DNA from: CAYSWK01 sp964434735
GTDB taxonomy: Archaea; Micrarchaeota; Micrarchaeia; Anstonellales; Bilamarchaeaceae
Length of the DNA stretch: 15,817 bases
Assembly (NCBI GenBank): GCA_964434735.1
Contig: CAYSWK010000022.1
Location: 1 to 15,817 of the forward strand
Reading direction: 5' to 3'
A program made the translations under genes and the position numbers. Within the stretch, counting starts at the first letter, position 1. Each line of letters starts with the position of its first letter. Of the stretch, positions 6,385 to 12,397 are shown one piece after another. The notes beneath the pieces are model-generated. The model ran no database searches. It was not told where the DNA came from and saw only the letters and a program-made list of their open reading frames with translations.

Positions 6385-7827
6385 ATGTCAAAAGATTCAA
6401 AGGGTCTTAGTGCCACAAAGGACGATTTTAGTGAATGGTACACCCAACTTATTCAAAAGGGAGAACTGATTGAATATTCTCCCGTTTCAGGATGTTATAT
6501 TCTTAGGCCCAACGCATATTTTATCTGGGAACAGGTTCAAGCTTATTTTGACAAGTTAATCAAGGAAGACGGCGTTAGGAATTGTTACTTTCCCTTATTT
6601 ATCCCTGAATCCCTTTTAACACGTGAAAAAACCCATGTTGAAGGGTTTGCACCCGAAGTTGCGTGGGTGGATTATGGTGGAAATACGAAATTAGGTGAAC
6701 GTTTAGCAGTCAGGCCGACTTCGGAAACTATCATGTATGACACGTATTCAAAATGGATCAAATCCTATAATGATTTACCTTTGCGTTTAAATCAGTGGAA
6801 CAACGTTGTCCGCTGGGAATTCAAGCATTGTACTCCGTTTTTAAGAAGCCGTGAATTTTTATGGCAGGAAGGACACACCGCATTTGCAACAAAAGAGGAA
6901 GCGGTTAAGGAAGCTCATAAGATTCTTGAATTATATGAGCAGGTTTTCAATGAAATGTATGCCGTCCCCGTACTCTTGGGTAAAAAGTCCGAATCCGAAA
7001 AGTTTGCAGGTGCTGAATTTACTCTTTCCTGCGAGGCATTCTTGCCAAACGGCAAGGCGATTCAAGGCAGCACCTCGCATTATTTAGGCCAGAATTTTGC
7101 AAAGGCATTCAACATTGAATTCCTTGACCAGAACCAGCAAAAACAACTCGTGCACCAAAATTCCTGGGGAATTACAACTCGTTCAATCGGCGTTGCAATC
7201 CTTATGCATTCTGACGATAAGGGATTGGTGCTTCCGCCAAAAGTTGCAGCAGTTCAAGTAGTTATCGTTCCTATTCTTTTTGATGCAACAAAAGAAGCAG
7301 TGTTGAAAAAAGCACAGGAAATGTACCGGGAGCTTAAATCCGCAGGAGTTCGGGTTCATTTTGATTCACGTGAGCAGTATTCTTCAGGCTGGAAATTCAA
7401 CGAATGGGAAATGAAAGGAACGCCGCTTCGTCTTGAAATCGGTCCCAAGGACTTGGAGAAAGGAAACGTTATGCTTGTAAGGCGTGATACGCGTGAAAAA
7501 TTGAGCGTTCCATTCGGACAAGTTGTTTCGCAAGTGCCTGAGCTTCTTAATTTGATTCAGGCAAGCCTTTATGCAAAGGCGAAGAAATTCCTCCACGAGT
7601 CAATTGTCAAGGTTGAGACGTTTGAAGATGCACAAAAGCAGCTTGAAAACAAGAAGATGCTTTTAGCTCCCTGGTGTAACGGTGCGATCTGTGAAGAAAA
7701 GTTCAAGGAAAAGACGACTGCAAAGTCGTTGAACTCGCCATTTGAGCAACCTTCCGTTAAGGGCAAGAAGTGCTTTATGTGCGGCAAAGATGCACACGTT
7801 TGGTTCCATTTTGGGAAGAGTTACTAA
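6385..7827 (+). CDS. proS: Prolyl-tRNA synthetase, archaeal/eukaryal type
   Basis: 480 residues, the normal length for the archaeal/eukaryal ProRS without the bacterial editing insertion. Catalyses ATP-dependent charging of tRNA-Pro in the cytoplasm. Class II motifs: motif 1 around GVRNCYFPLFIPESLL (63-78), the proline-binding loop RPTSETIMY (110-118), motif 2 RWEF...RSREFLWQEGHTAF (143-167), motif 3 GITTRSIGVAILMHSDDKG (262-280). The HGTP anticodon-binding domain follows (about 288-390). The C-terminal zinc domain has Cys431, Cys436, Cys463 and Cys466, and the protein ends in GKSY with the terminal Tyr characteristic of this type. ATG 6385 is leaderless-type; the ATG at 6378 is out of frame. 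Confidence 0.97.
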   Translation: MSKDSKGLSATKDDFSEWYTQLIQKGELIEYSPVSGCYILRPNAYFIWEQVQAYFDKLIKEDGVRNCYFPLFIPESLLTREKTHVEGFAPEVAWVDYGGNTKLGERLAVRPTSETIMYDTYSKWIKSYNDLPLRLNQWNNVVRWEFKHCTPFLRSREFLWQEGHTAFATKEEAVKEAHKILELYEQVFNEMYAVPVLLGKKSESEKFAGAEFTLSCEAFLPNGKAIQGSTSHYLGQNFAKAFNIEFLDQNQQKQLVHQNSWGITTRSIGVAILMHSDDKGLVLPPKVAAVQVVIVPILFDATKEAVLKKAQEMYRELKSAGVRVHFDSREQYSSGWKFNEWEMKGTPLRLEIGPKDLEKGNVMLVRRDTREKLSVPFGQVVSQVPELLNLIQASLYAKAKKFLHESIVKVETFEDAQKQLENKKMLLAPWCNGAICEEKFKEKTTAKSLNSPFEQPSVKGKKCFMCGKDAHVWFHFGKSY

Positions 7828-7844
7828 ATTCACAATTTTTCTTC

Positions 7845-7873
7845 TTTTACCATCTATTTAAATAGGGTTTTGT
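7845..7873 (+). promoter_or_regulatory. Promoter copy 1 of the paralogue pair
   Basis: The 29-nt block TTTTACCATCTATTTAAATA followed by GGGTTTTGT recurs with a single difference at 8462-8490. Its TATA core ATTTAAAT lies in a 12-bp palindrome CTATTTAAATAG, and its centre is 27 nt before ATG 7887. Confidence 0.75.
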
Positions 7874-7886
7874 GCATTGGATACAT

Positions 7887-8443
7887 ATGTCTCAATTAGT
7901 TGGAACGAGGGCTCGCCATACCGTTCTTACCTTTTATAATCGATTTTCAGGTTTTCCTTTAACGGAAGGGCTACAACTTAAATTGCTGAATGCCTTGACG
8001 CATCATGTTAATACGGTTATGGCCGTTCTTAAATNNNNNNNNNNNNNNNNNNNNNNNNNNNNNNNNNNNNNNNNNNNNNNNNNNNNNNNNNNNNNNNNNN
8101 NNNNNNNNNNNNNNNNNNNNNNNNNNNNNNNNNNCTTTTTGGTTTTTTAGAACAATATGCGGCAGTACGAAATGGCGTGGCGCCCCCTGTTCGTGAAAAT
8201 CGTTGTAGAATAAGCCATATTCTTTCATCTCTTTCGTATGCCCTAGGTGATACGAGTCATCAGTTTTCTCGTGATTTTGATCCATATCAAATGGTGCATG
8301 CAGACCCTTTATCGATTGCTCTTCTTGCTACGTTGGTTTTTGACGGTAAGACTCCTATAGATGTTTTTCGTAAAGATGAGGGAATATATATTCGTTGTAA
8401 GGATGTTGAAGAAAAAGTAGGATTTTATCTTGGATCGGTTTAA
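7887..8443 (+). CDS. Paralogue A of an unknown pair, interrupted by an assembly gap
   Basis: The 5' part (7887-8034, 49 codons) ends LNALTHHVNTVMAVLK and the 3' part (8135-8443, 102 codons) begins LFGFLEQYAAVRNGVAPP. Both ends align with the gene at 8504-9196: ALTH-x-[VI]-NT-x-x-AV, EQYAAVRNG versus GQYAAARDG, SHILSSL versus NHILSSL, and EEKVGF versus EEKIGV. From that alignment the gap should hide about 85 codons (roughly 255 nt), not 100 nt; the 100-N block also puts the two parts out of frame, as a placeholder would. The intact protein should be about 235 residues. ATG 7887 is chosen because it sits 27 nt from the TATA box, as in the paralogue. No signal peptide or membrane helix; function unknown. 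The ALTHHVNT segment resembles a histidine-kinase H-box. Confidence 0.7.
8035..8134. other. Assembly gap (100 N) inside paralogue A
   Basis: A placeholder of 100 N interrupts a coding sequence. Comparison with the downstream paralogue predicts about 250-260 missing nt. Tandem similarity between the two genes may explain the break. Confidence 0.95.
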
Positions 8444-8461
8444 TTTTCACATATTTTCTCT

Positions 8462-8490
8462 TTTTACCATATATTTAAATAGGGTTTTGT
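8462..8490 (+). promoter_or_regulatory. Promoter copy 2 of the paralogue pair
   Basis: TTTTACCATATATTTAAATA followed by GGGTTTTGT, one mismatch from the copy at 7845-7873. The centre of ATTTAAAT is 27 nt before ATG 8504, the same spacing as in copy 1. The conserved GGGTTTTGT after the TATA box may be a start-site or regulator-binding element. Confidence 0.75.
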
Positions 8491-8503
8491 TCTTATAGTT
8501 CCT

Positions 8504-9196
8504 ATGATTCGCCGACAAAAACCCGCAATAAAATCTCGTGTTCACGATGTGCCCTCGCACGAAGACGGGCAGAAAGCGTTACGATTGCAAAAACAATTTA
8601 GGTTACTCGTTGCGCTTACTCACAATATTAACACTCAATTGGCAGTCGTTCGTTCAATGCATGAGCTTTTTTTTGAAGAATTTAGTTGGCCATCAAATTT
8701 AGAGGGAAAGACTTTTTCCCTTAGCGTAGGTCCACGCGATATTTCCAAGTTTCCTCCGGGGCAGTTTGCAACTCAGCTCTCATCTGATCTTGAATATTTG
8801 GATAATTATGTTCAACGCATTGTCGGGCGTCAGGTTTCGCTTAAAAAGACCTATCCAGATATAAATGATCAAGAGTGCATTAAGCAGTTTGCAGAATCAT
8901 TGGTAAAATTAAGGGGCCTTCTTGGACAATATGCAGCTGCAAGAGATGGCACACCTCTTCCTTCATTTACTGCGACGTATGGTTTAAATCATATTTTGAG
9001 TTCTTTACCAGATAATATGTTTGATCTTACGGCTCGCAATGACTGGACTCCAAAAGCAGTTGTCGATATAATCAAAGTCACTGCCCGGATTCTTGACCTT
9101 GCTGAAGGCTATTCAGGGTTTAAATTAACTTTCAGAGGGAATGACCTTTATCTTCAGTATGGTGGCAATGAAGAAAAAATCGGTGTAAAAGCCTAA
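8504..9196 (+). CDS. Paralogue B of an unknown pair (H-box-like helix)
   Basis: 230-residue soluble protein, complete, not assigned to a family. Residues 35-51 (LVALTHNINTQLAVVRS) resemble the phospho-acceptor helix of histidine kinases of the LAHDFNNLLTVI kind, with His40 in the place of the phosphorylated His. A helical region (80-145), the GQYAAARDG and LNHILSSLPDN segments (141-171) and a C-terminal beta-like end LTFRGNDLYLQYGGNEEKIG follow. No clear ATPase N-, G1- or G2-box is visible, so it may be a dimerisation/phosphotransfer-type protein, a degenerate kinase, or unrelated. It follows paralogue A by 60 nt with a near-identical promoter, so the gene was duplicated together with its control region. 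Leaderless-type start at ATG 8504. Confidence 0.75.
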   Translation: MIRRQKPAIKSRVHDVPSHEDGQKALRLQKQFRLLVALTHNINTQLAVVRSMHELFFEEFSWPSNLEGKTFSLSVGPRDISKFPPGQFATQLSSDLEYLDNYVQRIVGRQVSLKKTYPDINDQECIKQFAESLVKLRGLLGQYAAARDGTPLPSFTATYGLNHILSSLPDNMFDLTARNDWTPKAVVDIIKVTARILDLAEGYSGFKLTFRGNDLYLQYGGNEEKIGVKA

Positions 9197-9204
9197 CCTC
9201 CTTG

Positions 9205-9234
9205 TTTTTAAATTCTTTTTAGCAGTTTTATACT
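9205..9234 (+). promoter_or_regulatory. Candidate tRNA-Gln promoter
   Basis: Two TATA-like boxes precede the tRNA: TTTTTAAATT (9205-9214) and TTTTATACT (9226-9234). The first would start transcription about 15 nt before the tRNA, the second almost at its 5' end. The first is the closer match to the boxes used elsewhere in this window. Confidence 0.4.
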
Positions 9235-9251
9235 ACGAAGTCCTTAGATGC

Positions 9252-9324
9252 AGCCCCGTCGTCTAGCGGTCAAGGATAGTGGACTTTGGATCCATTGACA
9301 CCGGTTCGAATCCGGTCGGGGCTA
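9252..9324 (+). tRNA. tRNA-Gln (anticodon UUG)
   Basis: Full cloverleaf without an intron. Acceptor AGCCCCG/CGGGGCT pairs at all seven positions, D-stem GTCT/GGAT, anticodon stem GTGGA/TCCAT around loop CTTTGGA with anticodon TTG, T-stem ACCGG/CCGGT around loop TTCGAAT, discriminator A; CCA is not encoded. In archaea Gln-tRNA is normally made by charging with Glu and amidation by GatDE; neither gene is in this window. Confidence 0.96.
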
Positions 9325-9347
9325 TATTTCTTTTCAGTTGTTCGTTT

Positions 9348-9447
9348 NNNNNNNNNNNNNNNNNNNNNNNNNNNNNNNNNNNNNNNNNNNNNNNNNNNNN
9401 NNNNNNNNNNNNNNNNNNNNNNNNNNNNNNNNNNNNNNNNNNNNNNN
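9348..9447. other. Assembly gap (100 N) between the two tRNAs
   Basis: Placeholder of unknown true size. Another small gene or tRNA could be hidden here. The flanks (9325-9347, 9448-9461) show only A/T-rich sequence. Confidence 0.95.
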
Positions 9448-9461
9448 CAAAAAATAATCTC

Positions 9462-9470
9462 TTTAAAAAT
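9462..9470 (+). promoter_or_regulatory. TATA box of tRNA-Glu
   Basis: TTTAAAAAT is centred about 29 nt before the tRNA 5' end at 9495, a normal archaeal tRNA promoter distance. Confidence 0.55.
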
Positions 9471-9534
9471 TCTTGTAGCCAGACTCTTTATTAAGCACCT
9501 GTAGTCTAGTCCGGTCAAGGACAACAGACTCTCA

Positions 9535-9588
9535 CAAACTTTTTAGGAAAAAGTTTGATCAAAAAACTTTACTAAAGATTTTAGGGAA
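9535..9588 (+). other. tRNA-Glu intron 1, canonical position 37/38 (54 nt)
   Basis: A canonical bulge-helix-bulge can be drawn. Central 4-bp helix: exon CTCT (9529-9532) with intron AGGG (9583-9586), one G-U pair. The 3-nt bulges are CA^C (9533-9535) and AA^C (9587-9589), cut after the second base in each. The outer helix is the anticodon stem. The inner helix runs AAA/TTT, one C-T mismatch, then TTTTTAG (9540-9546) with CTAAAGA (9572-9578), one G-U pair. A competing perfect 10-bp hairpin lies at 9535-9557 (CAAACTTTTT/AAAAAGTTTG). Confidence 0.88.
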
Positions 9589-9609
9589 CTCTGTAAACCC
9601 GGGTTCAAA

Positions 9610-9740
9610 AGTGTCTTGAGTTCAGAATTTCGGGTCTTGTTCGAAACGCTTCGACGAAACTCGAACAAGCTTGTCGTGAAAACGACAAGATGCCCATTGT
9701 TGCAATGCAACAATTGGGACTGAAAACAGGAGACTGACTT
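9610..9740 (+). other. tRNA-Glu intron 2, T-loop position 59/60 (131 nt)
   Basis: Boundaries are set by the closed T-arm and a bulge-helix-bulge: outer helix the T-stem; central helix TTCA (9604-9607) with TGAC (9735-9738), three pairs and one T-C mismatch; bulges AA^A (9608-9610) and TT^T (9739-9741); inner helix GT/AC, a G-G mismatch, TCTTG (9614-9618) with CAGGA (9727-9731), then TTCAG (9621-9625) with CTGAA (9720-9724). Inside are three hairpins in a row: 9636-9669 (9-bp CTTGTTCGA/TCGAACAAG), 9670-9689 (8-bp perfect stem closed by a GAAA tetraloop), and 9693-9718 (CCCA plus TTGTTGC stem with one bulged T). No open frame for a homing endonuclease fits. Confidence 0.82.
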
Positions 9741-9770
9741 TCCCGGCAGGTGCGATTTTTCTTTCTTCTC

Positions 9771-9776
9771 TTTAAA
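9771..9776 (+). promoter_or_regulatory. TATA box of the epimerase gene
   Basis: TTTAAA is centred 25 nt before ATG 9799, with no ribosome-binding site; this starts a separate unit after tRNA-Glu. Confidence 0.45.
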
Positions 9777-9798
9777 CCTTTTCTTCGTAAGATTATTC

Positions 9799-10662
9799 AT
9801 GCGTGTTTACGTCACCGGTGCTTCGGGGAAATTAGGCCAGGCAGTCATGAAACTTCTTCCTGAAGCAATTCCTGTTTCATTACGTGATGAATCGGCTGAT
9901 TTGAAAAAAACGTTTGCAAATGCCGACGTTGTCATTCACCTGGCGGGTTCTTTGAAGTTCAATGATAAGGACGAGTTGTGGCACGTTAATTATGATCTTG
10001 CAAAAAAGGTCGCAGAGAGTACGCCAACAACCGTACGTTTGATCCACGCAAGCTCAATCAGCGTTTATGGAAAAAAGCTTGTTGAAAACCCGACAACTGA
10101 AAAAAGCCCCTGCAATCCCGATAGTGAGTATGCAAAGAGCAAATACGAGGGCGAAAAGGAAATTCTTAAGCACTCAAACGCAGTTGCATTGCGCATTGCT
10201 GCTATTTATGGCCCTCAATTTGAAGATTATTTCAAGATGATGGATGTTTTGAAAAAAAACGGGATGGTGCTGATTGGCGACGGGTCGAACAGCGTGCCTT
10301 TTGTTCATGTTGATGATGTTGCACAGGCAGTCGTTTCATCGATGAAATCAAAACCAGGTACCTATCTTATTTGTGCAGATTCGATTACACAAAAGAAAAT
10401 TTACGAGGTTGCGTGCAAGGCGCTTGGAGTTCCCACACCTACTAAATCCGTTCCCAAATCCTTCGCGCCATTCTTCCTTGGAATATACAATGGATTGAGG
10501 AAACTCATGGGAAAATCGTCGTTTTTGACCAATGAGCACATCGACATTCTTTCAAACAACCGTGTGTTTGACTGTTCAAAAGCAAAGAAGGAATTGAAAT
10601 TCAAGCCGCGAAGCACTGAACAAGGAATTAAAGAGCTTGTAGTTGCATACAAGAACAGGTGA
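9799..10662 (+). CDS. NAD-dependent epimerase/dehydratase, extended SDR family
   Basis: 287-residue cytoplasmic oxidoreductase of the extended short-chain dehydrogenase type, probably acting on a nucleotide sugar. N-terminal Rossmann motif TGASGKLG (6-13, GxxGxxG), DVVIHLAG (43-50) lining the cofactor, catalytic Ser in ASSISVYG (84-91), and the active-site YAKSK (111-115, YxxxK). LRIAAIYGP (131-139) and VPFVHVDDVAQAVV (substrate-domain part) are typical of the epimerase group. The length is slightly short against 310-330 for UDP-glucose 4-epimerases; the exact substrate cannot be assigned. ATG 9799 starts directly at the Rossmann strand. The arrestin-like gene follows six nt after the stop and shares its ribosome-binding site with this gene's last codons. 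Confidence 0.9.
   Translation: MRVYVTGASGKLGQAVMKLLPEAIPVSLRDESADLKKTFANADVVIHLAGSLKFNDKDELWHVNYDLAKKVAESTPTTVRLIHASSISVYGKKLVENPTTEKSPCNPDSEYAKSKYEGEKEILKHSNAVALRIAAIYGPQFEDYFKMMDVLKKNGMVLIGDGSNSVPFVHVDDVAQAVVSSMKSKPGTYLICADSITQKKIYEVACKALGVPTPTKSVPKSFAPFFLGIYNGLRKLMGKSSFLTNEHIDILSNNRVFDCSKAKKELKFKPRSTEQGIKELVVAYKNR
10658..10662 (+). promoter_or_regulatory. Ribosome-binding site GGTGA before the arrestin-like gene
   Basis: GGTGA includes the stop codon of the preceding gene and lies five nt before ATG 10668. It favours ATG 10668 over the in-frame GTG at 10659, which lies within the site itself. Confidence 0.65.
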
Positions 10663-10667
10663 ATACA

Positions 10668-11123
10668 ATGGTCTTTGGAATTGGTGAAGGTAAAATAGAC
10701 ATCGTTCTTCCAAAAGTAAGTTACGCGTCTGGTGAAAAAATACTAGGAGTAGTAAAGCTTCAGCTCAACAGTCCTACAAAGGCAAAGGAACTTCGTATTG
10801 TTTTACGTGCACAACGAAGTGAGCGTAGAACTTCTTATTCACGTCAACGTGCGCATAACTCACAGCATATGGTTACGCTTTATGAATTTGTGCTTAAATT
10901 AGGTGAGGAAAAAACATATTCGACCGGGGATTTTCCTTTTGAAATTTCGATCCCAACTATTCAGCCCCAAGTGCCTCCGGCAGAAGGTATTGTTGGAACG
11001 GTTGTCGGCGTGGCACAGGCAATTGGGTTAGGCCCCGCACCTATTCAATGGAGCCTTGACGTATCGCTTAATTTGCCGATGTCATTTGACTTAAGCAAAA
11101 AGGTACAGATACAAGTTGTCTAA
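10668..11123 (+). CDS. Arrestin-fold protein, Spo0M-like
   Basis: 151 residues. The N-terminal half, EGKIDIVLPKVSYASGEKIL followed by GVVKLQLNSPTKAKELRIVL, has the opening beta-sandwich pattern of arrestin/Spo0M proteins: a strand, a loop with SGE-x-[IL]-x-G, then a strand carrying K-A-K-E-L-x-[IV]-x-L. LGEEKTYSTGDFPFEISIP (around 80-98) matches the second conserved arrestin segment. The C-terminal IQWSLDVSLNLP also fits. The protein is about one domain long; archaeal members are of unknown function, and a scaffold or trafficking role is only an analogy. Translationally coupled to the epimerase gene. A T-rich tract (11125-11150) follows and overlaps the end of the convergent HTH gene. Confidence 0.7.
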   Translation: MVFGIGEGKIDIVLPKVSYASGEKILGVVKLQLNSPTKAKELRIVLRAQRSERRTSYSRQRAHNSQHMVTLYEFVLKLGEEKTYSTGDFPFEISIPTIQPQVPPAEGIVGTVVGVAQAIGLGPAPIQWSLDVSLNLPMSFDLSKKVQIQVV

Positions 11124-11127
11124 TTTT

Positions 11128-11442
11128 TTAGCTTCTTCTTTTATTTTTTACATGTGTTCCAATGTGCTTGTTAAGAAGTTTTAAAAGTGGTTTTATCGTC
11201 TCATTATTTACAAAGTATGTTTTTCCGTTTTTGTGTTCCATTTCAAAAACATACTTGCAGGAAGTAAGTTGGGAAAGGTGCGTTTTTACCTGTTTTGAAG
11301 TTAAGCCTGTTTCTTTTTCCAGTTCTTTTGCAGTCATGGAGCCTTGGGAAAGAAGCTTGATCGCAATTGAGAAATTGTTCTTTTTGCTTATGACGCCAAG
11401 CATTTCACAATATTGTCCGTTGTAACGCACTATTTTTTCCAT
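11128..11442 (-). CDS. Winged-helix (ArsR-like) DNA-binding regulator
   Basis: 104 residues. A winged helix-turn-helix spans about 27-80: SIAIKLLSQGSMTAKELEKE (helices 1-2), TGLTSKQVKTHLSQLTSC (turn and recognition helix), then the wing YVFEMEHKNGKTYFVNN, as in ArsR-type proteins. The C-terminus is basic (KNKRRS) and may add DNA contacts. No metal-binding Cys pair typical of ArsR sensors is evident. ATG 11442 was chosen because GTGA (11448-11451) stands five nt before it; GTG 11451 is an alternative that would overlap the ilvE stop. It is directly behind ilvE in one operon and may regulate it, by analogy with linked regulators. Confidence 0.8.
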   Translation of the reverse strand: MEKIVRYNGQYCEMLGVISKKNNFSIAIKLLSQGSMTAKELEKETGLTSKQVKTHLSQLTSCKYVFEMEHKNGKTYFVNNETIKPLLKLLNKHIGTHVKNKRRS

Positions 11443-11447
11443 CGTTT

Positions 11448-11451
11448 TCAC
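11448..11451 (-). promoter_or_regulatory. GTGA overlap of the ilvE stop and the regulator's ribosome-binding site
   Basis: On the minus strand AAGTGAAAACGATG carries the ilvE TGA inside a GTGA that is five nt before ATG 11442. This couples translation of the regulator to ilvE. Confidence 0.55.
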
Positions 11452-12377
11452 TTCACATATTCAAGCCATTTGTAATACTGGGGCAGTTCACCACGTGCTG
11501 CTTTGAAAAACATTTCTTGAACATGAGTCGTAATCGGTCCTTTTTTTCCGTTTCCAATTACCACATCATCTATTTTTGAGATATGTATTACCTCAGCAGC
11601 AGTCCCGGTCAGGAACACTTCATCTGCAGTCAATAGTTCATCACGTAAAATTGACTTTTCTTCAACAACGTACCCAAGATCTCGCGCAATTTCAATGATT
11701 GATTCGCGCGTAATCCCTCCAAGAATATCATCATAGAACGGCGGTGTGATTATTTTTCCTTTACGAATTATAAAAATATTTTCTGCAGATGCTTCACTCA
11801 CGTGGCCGTTTTCTGAAAGCATGATGGACTCATCAAACCCTTCACGGATTGACTCGGCCTTTGCCAATACTGAATTAAGGTAGTTTGCCGTTGCCTTGAT
11901 ATGGGGCGACATATTTTTTACCGAATTTCTCGTCCAGCTTGAAATGTTGCAGTGTAATCCGCGCGTTGCCTTTTTCTTGTCAAAATAGTGGTCAAAGTTG
12001 ATTGGCGCTATTGCCACATGCACAGGAATGCCGTCAATGCTTAAGCCGATTCGTGAATAGGCACGGTAGATGAGCGGACGAATGTAGCAATGATCAACCT
12101 TGTTTGCTTTTACGATTGAACAACACGCTTTCTTCAGTTGTTCCTGTGAATAGGGGATGTCCATATAATATGCTTTTGCGCCGCGGTACATGCGTGCCAG
12201 GTGATCAGTAAGGCGAAATATGGCGGGGCCTTTCTTAGTTTTGTAGCAGCGCAATCCTTCAAAAATGCCCGTTCCATAATGGAGCGCGTGGGTAAGTACA
12301 TGAACTTGCGCTTTTTTCCAAGGGACTATTTTTCCGTTCATCCATATCTTGGAAAGTTCCATCGGGTTTTTCTTCAT
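11448..12377 (-). CDS. ilvE: Branched-chain amino acid aminotransferase
   Basis: 309 residues, fold-type IV PLP enzyme, cytoplasmic, exchanging amino groups between Val/Leu/Ile and 2-oxoglutarate. Seen: WMNGKIVPW and HALHYGTGIFEGLRCY (29-45), LTDHLARMYRGA (56-67) with the phosphate-binding Arg region, YIRPLIYRAYSRIGL (98-112), PLP lysine in IKATANYLNS (Lys161), the conserved Glu in GHVSEASAENIF (Glu195), GGITRESIIEIA (220-231) and EVFLTGTAAEV (253-263). The length is normal. ATG 12377 is 26 nt from a TATA box; the alternative Met at 12362 would lose five residues. D-amino acid or aminodeoxychorismate lyase relatives share the fold, but the length and motifs favour IlvE. Its presence means at least some branched-chain amino acid metabolism in an otherwise likely reduced genome. 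Confidence 0.93.
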   Translation of the reverse strand: MKKNPMELSKIWMNGKIVPWKKAQVHVLTHALHYGTGIFEGLRCYKTKKGPAIFRLTDHLARMYRGAKAYYMDIPYSQEQLKKACCSIVKANKVDHCYIRPLIYRAYSRIGLSIDGIPVHVAIAPINFDHYFDKKKATRGLHCNISSWTRNSVKNMSPHIKATANYLNSVLAKAESIREGFDESIMLSENGHVSEASAENIFIIRKGKIITPPFYDDILGGITRESIIEIARDLGYVVEEKSILRDELLTADEVFLTGTAAEVIHISKIDDVVIGNGKKGPITTHVQEMFFKAARGELPQYYKWLEYVK

Positions 12378-12397
12378 GGGAAGAGAAAGAAAACAAC

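Larger units (their letters stand above)
9495..9754 (+). tRNA. tRNA-Glu (anticodon CUC) with two introns
   Basis: Exons are 9495-9534, 9589-9609 and 9741-9754; joined they give a 75-nt tRNA. Acceptor GCACCTG (9495-9501) pairs perfectly with CAGGTGC (9747-9753), discriminator G. D-stem GTCT/GGAC encloses AGTCCGGTCAA, typical of archaeal tRNA-Glu. Anticodon stem ACAGA (9524-9528) pairs with TCTGT (9590-9594); the spliced loop is CTCTCAC with anticodon CTC. T-stem CCGGG (9599-9603) pairs with CCCGG (9742-9746); the spliced T-loop is TTCAAAT. Every helix closes perfectly across about 140 nt of inserted sequence, which argues against a pseudogene. CCA is not encoded. Splicing by the archaeal endonuclease at bulge-helix-bulge motifs is inferred; see the two intron entries. 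A T-rich tract (9756-9770) follows as a likely terminator. Confidence 0.88.

Noticed and set aside
9610..9740. C/D-box guide RNA inside intron 2
   Set aside because: CTGA (D-box-like) occurs at 9720 and 9734, but no convincing RTGATGA C box was found.
9495..9754. Broken tRNA pseudogene or split-tRNA halves
   Set aside because: All stems pair perfectly on one contiguous strand, both junctions fit bulge-helix-bulge geometry, and there is no internal promoter as a split half would need.
9543..9800. 85-codon minus-strand frame across tRNA-Glu
   Set aside because: Covers the tRNA exons and both introns on the wrong strand; the RNA explanation accounts for all stems.
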